Source: Candidatus Nanopelagicaceae bacterium (GTDB lineage Bacteria; Actinomycetota; Actinomycetes; Nanopelagicales; Nanopelagicaceae). Taken from it: 6,499 bases of DNA. Under the pieces are notes generated by a model. It did not search any database. It saw only the letters and a program-made list of their open reading frames with translations, and had not been told where the DNA came from. A program made the translations under genes and the position numbers. Position 1 is the first letter of the stretch. The number at the start of each line of letters is the position of its first letter. This document shows positions 5,263-6,499 of this stretch, piece by piece. The stretch lies in NCBI GenBank assembly GCA_023262125.1, contig JALRDT010000065.1:1-6499 (forward strand), read 5' to 3'.

Positions 5263-5925
5263 CTAATCTAAAGCATTTCTGGCGTTTAAGAATTTACAAG
5301 TTTGGCAATCAACGCCGCTATTAGGAATTTCTCCCTCTAGCATCGTTATTAGATCTTCAACTAGCGCATTAAAACGAACCGTATCGCGGGGAACAGGTAC
5401 ATATTTTTGTCGCACTTTAAAACCATCTGCTTCAGCGTGATCAGGATTCCAAACCAGCAGCCCCATTGAATCAACTCTTTGCCCTTCGCCAACTGCTGGA
5501 TTTTCAAGTGAAAATGCATATGCCTCTAATTGCGGCGCATAATGTGCAGCGCTATCGCGATCTGAATCACTTACTTTGCAATCAATAATGGCAAGCGAAC
5601 CATCGCTATTCTCGCCAAGCACATCGTATTTGCCGTAAAAGCGCCATCTAGTTTCTTCGCCATTTAACTTGATTTTGGAGCTATTTATAAATTGCCCCCA
5701 TTTGGTGATTTTTCCATCGCCTAAAGAGGGGTCGATATCTCGCAAAGTTGCGCCTTGGAATAGTTTTTCTTGTTGATCTGCAAGTGTAGAAACAAGAGGC
5801 ATCACCATTGGCGCTTGCACTTTAAACCAATAGAAAATCCATAGGCATCGTCGACAAGTAGAAAGTCCAAAAGTTAAATCTGATGGTCTAATTGTGGAGC
5901 GAGTTGGTGTTGATGGTTTATTCAT
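5263..5925 (-). CDS. Small PD-(D/E)XK nuclease-like protein with two CxxC pairs
   Basis: A 220-residue protein with a RecB/Cas4-like PD-(D/E)XK core. Asp101 in FYGKYD and Asp115-x-Lys117 in IIDCK form the metal site. Gln132 and Tyr136 in APQLEAYAFSLENP give the QxxxY motif of RecB-type nucleases. Two cysteine pairs flank the core: Cys24/Cys27 in STCRRCLW and Cys207/Cys210 in CQTCKF. Together they could hold a 4Fe-4S cluster or zinc, as in AddB and Cas4, although those proteins use a 1+3 cysteine arrangement. No helicase domain and no obvious motif I histidine are seen. It resembles, from memory, uncharacterised small nuclease-like proteins scattered among bacteria. No CRISPR array or cas gene is nearby, so a Cas4 role is not supported. 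The start overlaps the LysE stop (ATGA at 5922-5925), which suggests coupled translation. DNA processing is inferred; the target is unknown. Confidence 0.75.
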   Translation of the reverse strand: MNKPSTPTRSTIRPSDLTFGLSTCRRCLWIFYWFKVQAPMVMPLVSTLADQQEKLFQGATLRDIDPSLGDGKITKWGQFINSSKIKLNGEETRWRFYGKYDVLGENSDGSLAIIDCKVSDSDRDSAAHYAPQLEAYAFSLENPAVGEGQRVDSMGLLVWNPDHAEADGFKVRQKYVPVPRDTVRFNALVEDLITMLEGEIPNSGVDCQTCKFLNARNALD

Positions 5926-6499
5926 GTACTTGTGACCGCCTGTACGATAATTAAAATTCCTAGAAAAATCATAACTCCACCACCACCTGCGCGAAGTTTT
6001 TCCAATCTGCCTTTATCAGAAGCCAACCACTCGCGTGCTTGCCCAGCCAATAGCCCCCACATGCCATCGCTAAGTAAAGCGATGATGCAGAAAACTAAAC
6101 CTAAGAACCAGAGCTGCCAAGTTACGTGTCCGCGTTCTCGATCAATAAATTGCGGACAAACTGCAGCATAGAAAACGATTGCTTTGGGATTTAAAACTCC
6201 GACAATAAAACCTTCACGCCATGTTCGAAGAATTGTTGGGGCACCACCTGAGGTATCAGTCATATCTTCAGCATGTTCTGCACGTTTACGAATTGCATCG
6301 AAACCCAAATAAATTAAATAAAGTCCGCCGCCCCATTGGACTGCGTTATAAGCAAGCTCACTGCGCTGGAGGATTGGACCTATTCCAAGCGCAGTGAGCG
6401 TTGCTAATACAAACGAACCACTTACATTTCCCGCTGCAGTTGCAACTGCAATTTTCTTGCCCCATGAAATTGCTCGCGCCACAATGAAGAGCACGGATG
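5922..6499 (-). CDS. LysE/RhtB-family amino-acid exporter, N-terminus outside the window
   Basis: An integral membrane exporter of the LysE/RhtB superfamily, expected to move amino acids or similar small solutes out of the cell. The frame is open to the right edge; the first visible codons read SVLFIVARA, matching the family's PGPxxLFIV start, so about 15-20 residues are missing. The apparent GTG start at 6494 is an internal valine. Family marks in order are the GNVSG turn, GGLYLIYLGF, and FIVGVLNPKAIVFYAAVCPQFI with the conserved NPK and PQF. Hydrophobic segments cover most of the length, broken by a charged loop (RKRAEHAED) and a polar stretch near the C-terminus, and the protein ends with a last helix (VMIFLGILIIVQAV). 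Substrate cannot be told from sequence. Its TGA overlaps the ATG of the nuclease gene. Confidence 0.88.
   Translation of the reverse strand, partial: SVLFIVARAISWGKKIAVATAAGNVSGSFVLATLTALGIGPILQRSELAYNAVQWGGGLYLIYLGFDAIRKRAEHAEDMTDTSGGAPTILRTWREGFIVGVLNPKAIVFYAAVCPQFIDRERGHVTWQLWFLGLVFCIIALLSDGMWGLLAGQAREWLASDKGRLEKLRAGGGGVMIFLGILIIVQAVTST

Noticed and set aside
5248..5264. Hairpin AGAAG-loop-CTTCT at the end of plsC as a terminator
   Set aside because: The stem is only 5 bp, AT-rich, with a 7-nt loop and no following T run.
5263..5925. Cas4 and therefore a CRISPR system
   Set aside because: No repeat-spacer array or other cas gene is present, the cysteine pattern is different, and no motif I histidine is visible.

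Overview
The window reads as chromosomal DNA of a small-genome, fairly low-GC actinobacterium. GC is roughly low 40s percent by eye from a few lines. The freshwater acI/Nanopelagicales type is my best guess, but this is inference from gene content and was not tested by a search. The supporting signs are actinobacterial-looking proteins (a FadD15-like acyl-CoA synthetase beside a small SRPBCC protein, and a ROK glucokinase), near-zero intergenic space (gaps of 5 to 47 bp, several overlapping genes), hardly any Shine-Dalgarno sequences, and promoter-like -10 boxes placed so that transcripts would begin at the start codon (leaderless).

Layout, left to right. At 1-72 (minus) is the N-terminus of an electron-transfer flavoprotein beta subunit, cut by the window edge. 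At 90-404 (minus) is a 104-residue ORF holding only the histidine-phosphoacceptor (DHp, HisKA_3) domain of a NarL-type sensor kinase; it looks like a remnant wedged between etfB and the acyl-CoA synthetase. At 352-2139 (minus) is a full-length long-chain fatty acid-CoA ligase. A 47-bp divergent region follows, with inverted-repeat leaderless promoters. On the plus strand come an SRPBCC/START-like protein (2187-2612) and a ROK glucokinase (2612-3577), joined by a TAATG overlap. A Gfo/Idh/MocA oxidoreductase runs back on the minus strand (3583-4536). A PlsC acyltransferase runs plus (4562-5257). A small PD-(D/E)XK nuclease (5263-5925, minus) is coupled through an ATGA overlap to a LysE-type exporter (5922 to the right edge, minus), whose N-terminus lies outside the window.

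The genes suggest housekeeping metabolism: activation of fatty acids (FadD), fatty-acid oxidation electron transfer (EtfB), phosphatidic-acid synthesis (PlsC), glucose phosphorylation (ROK) and a lipid-binding-like SRPBCC protein. FadD15 next to an SRPBCC gene, with PlsC nearby, recalls the mycobacterial Rv2182c-Rv2187 neighbourhood. A ROK glucokinase near a MacS-like kinase recalls the Streptomyces glkA/macRS neighbourhood. Both comparisons are from memory.

I do not see a convincing new multi-gene system. The items most worth a second look are the DHp-only kinase remnant whose homology begins exactly at the fadD stop codon, the mirror-image leaderless promoter pair, a FadD whose usual catalytic lysine position appears to be serine, and the small nuclease with two CxxC pairs.
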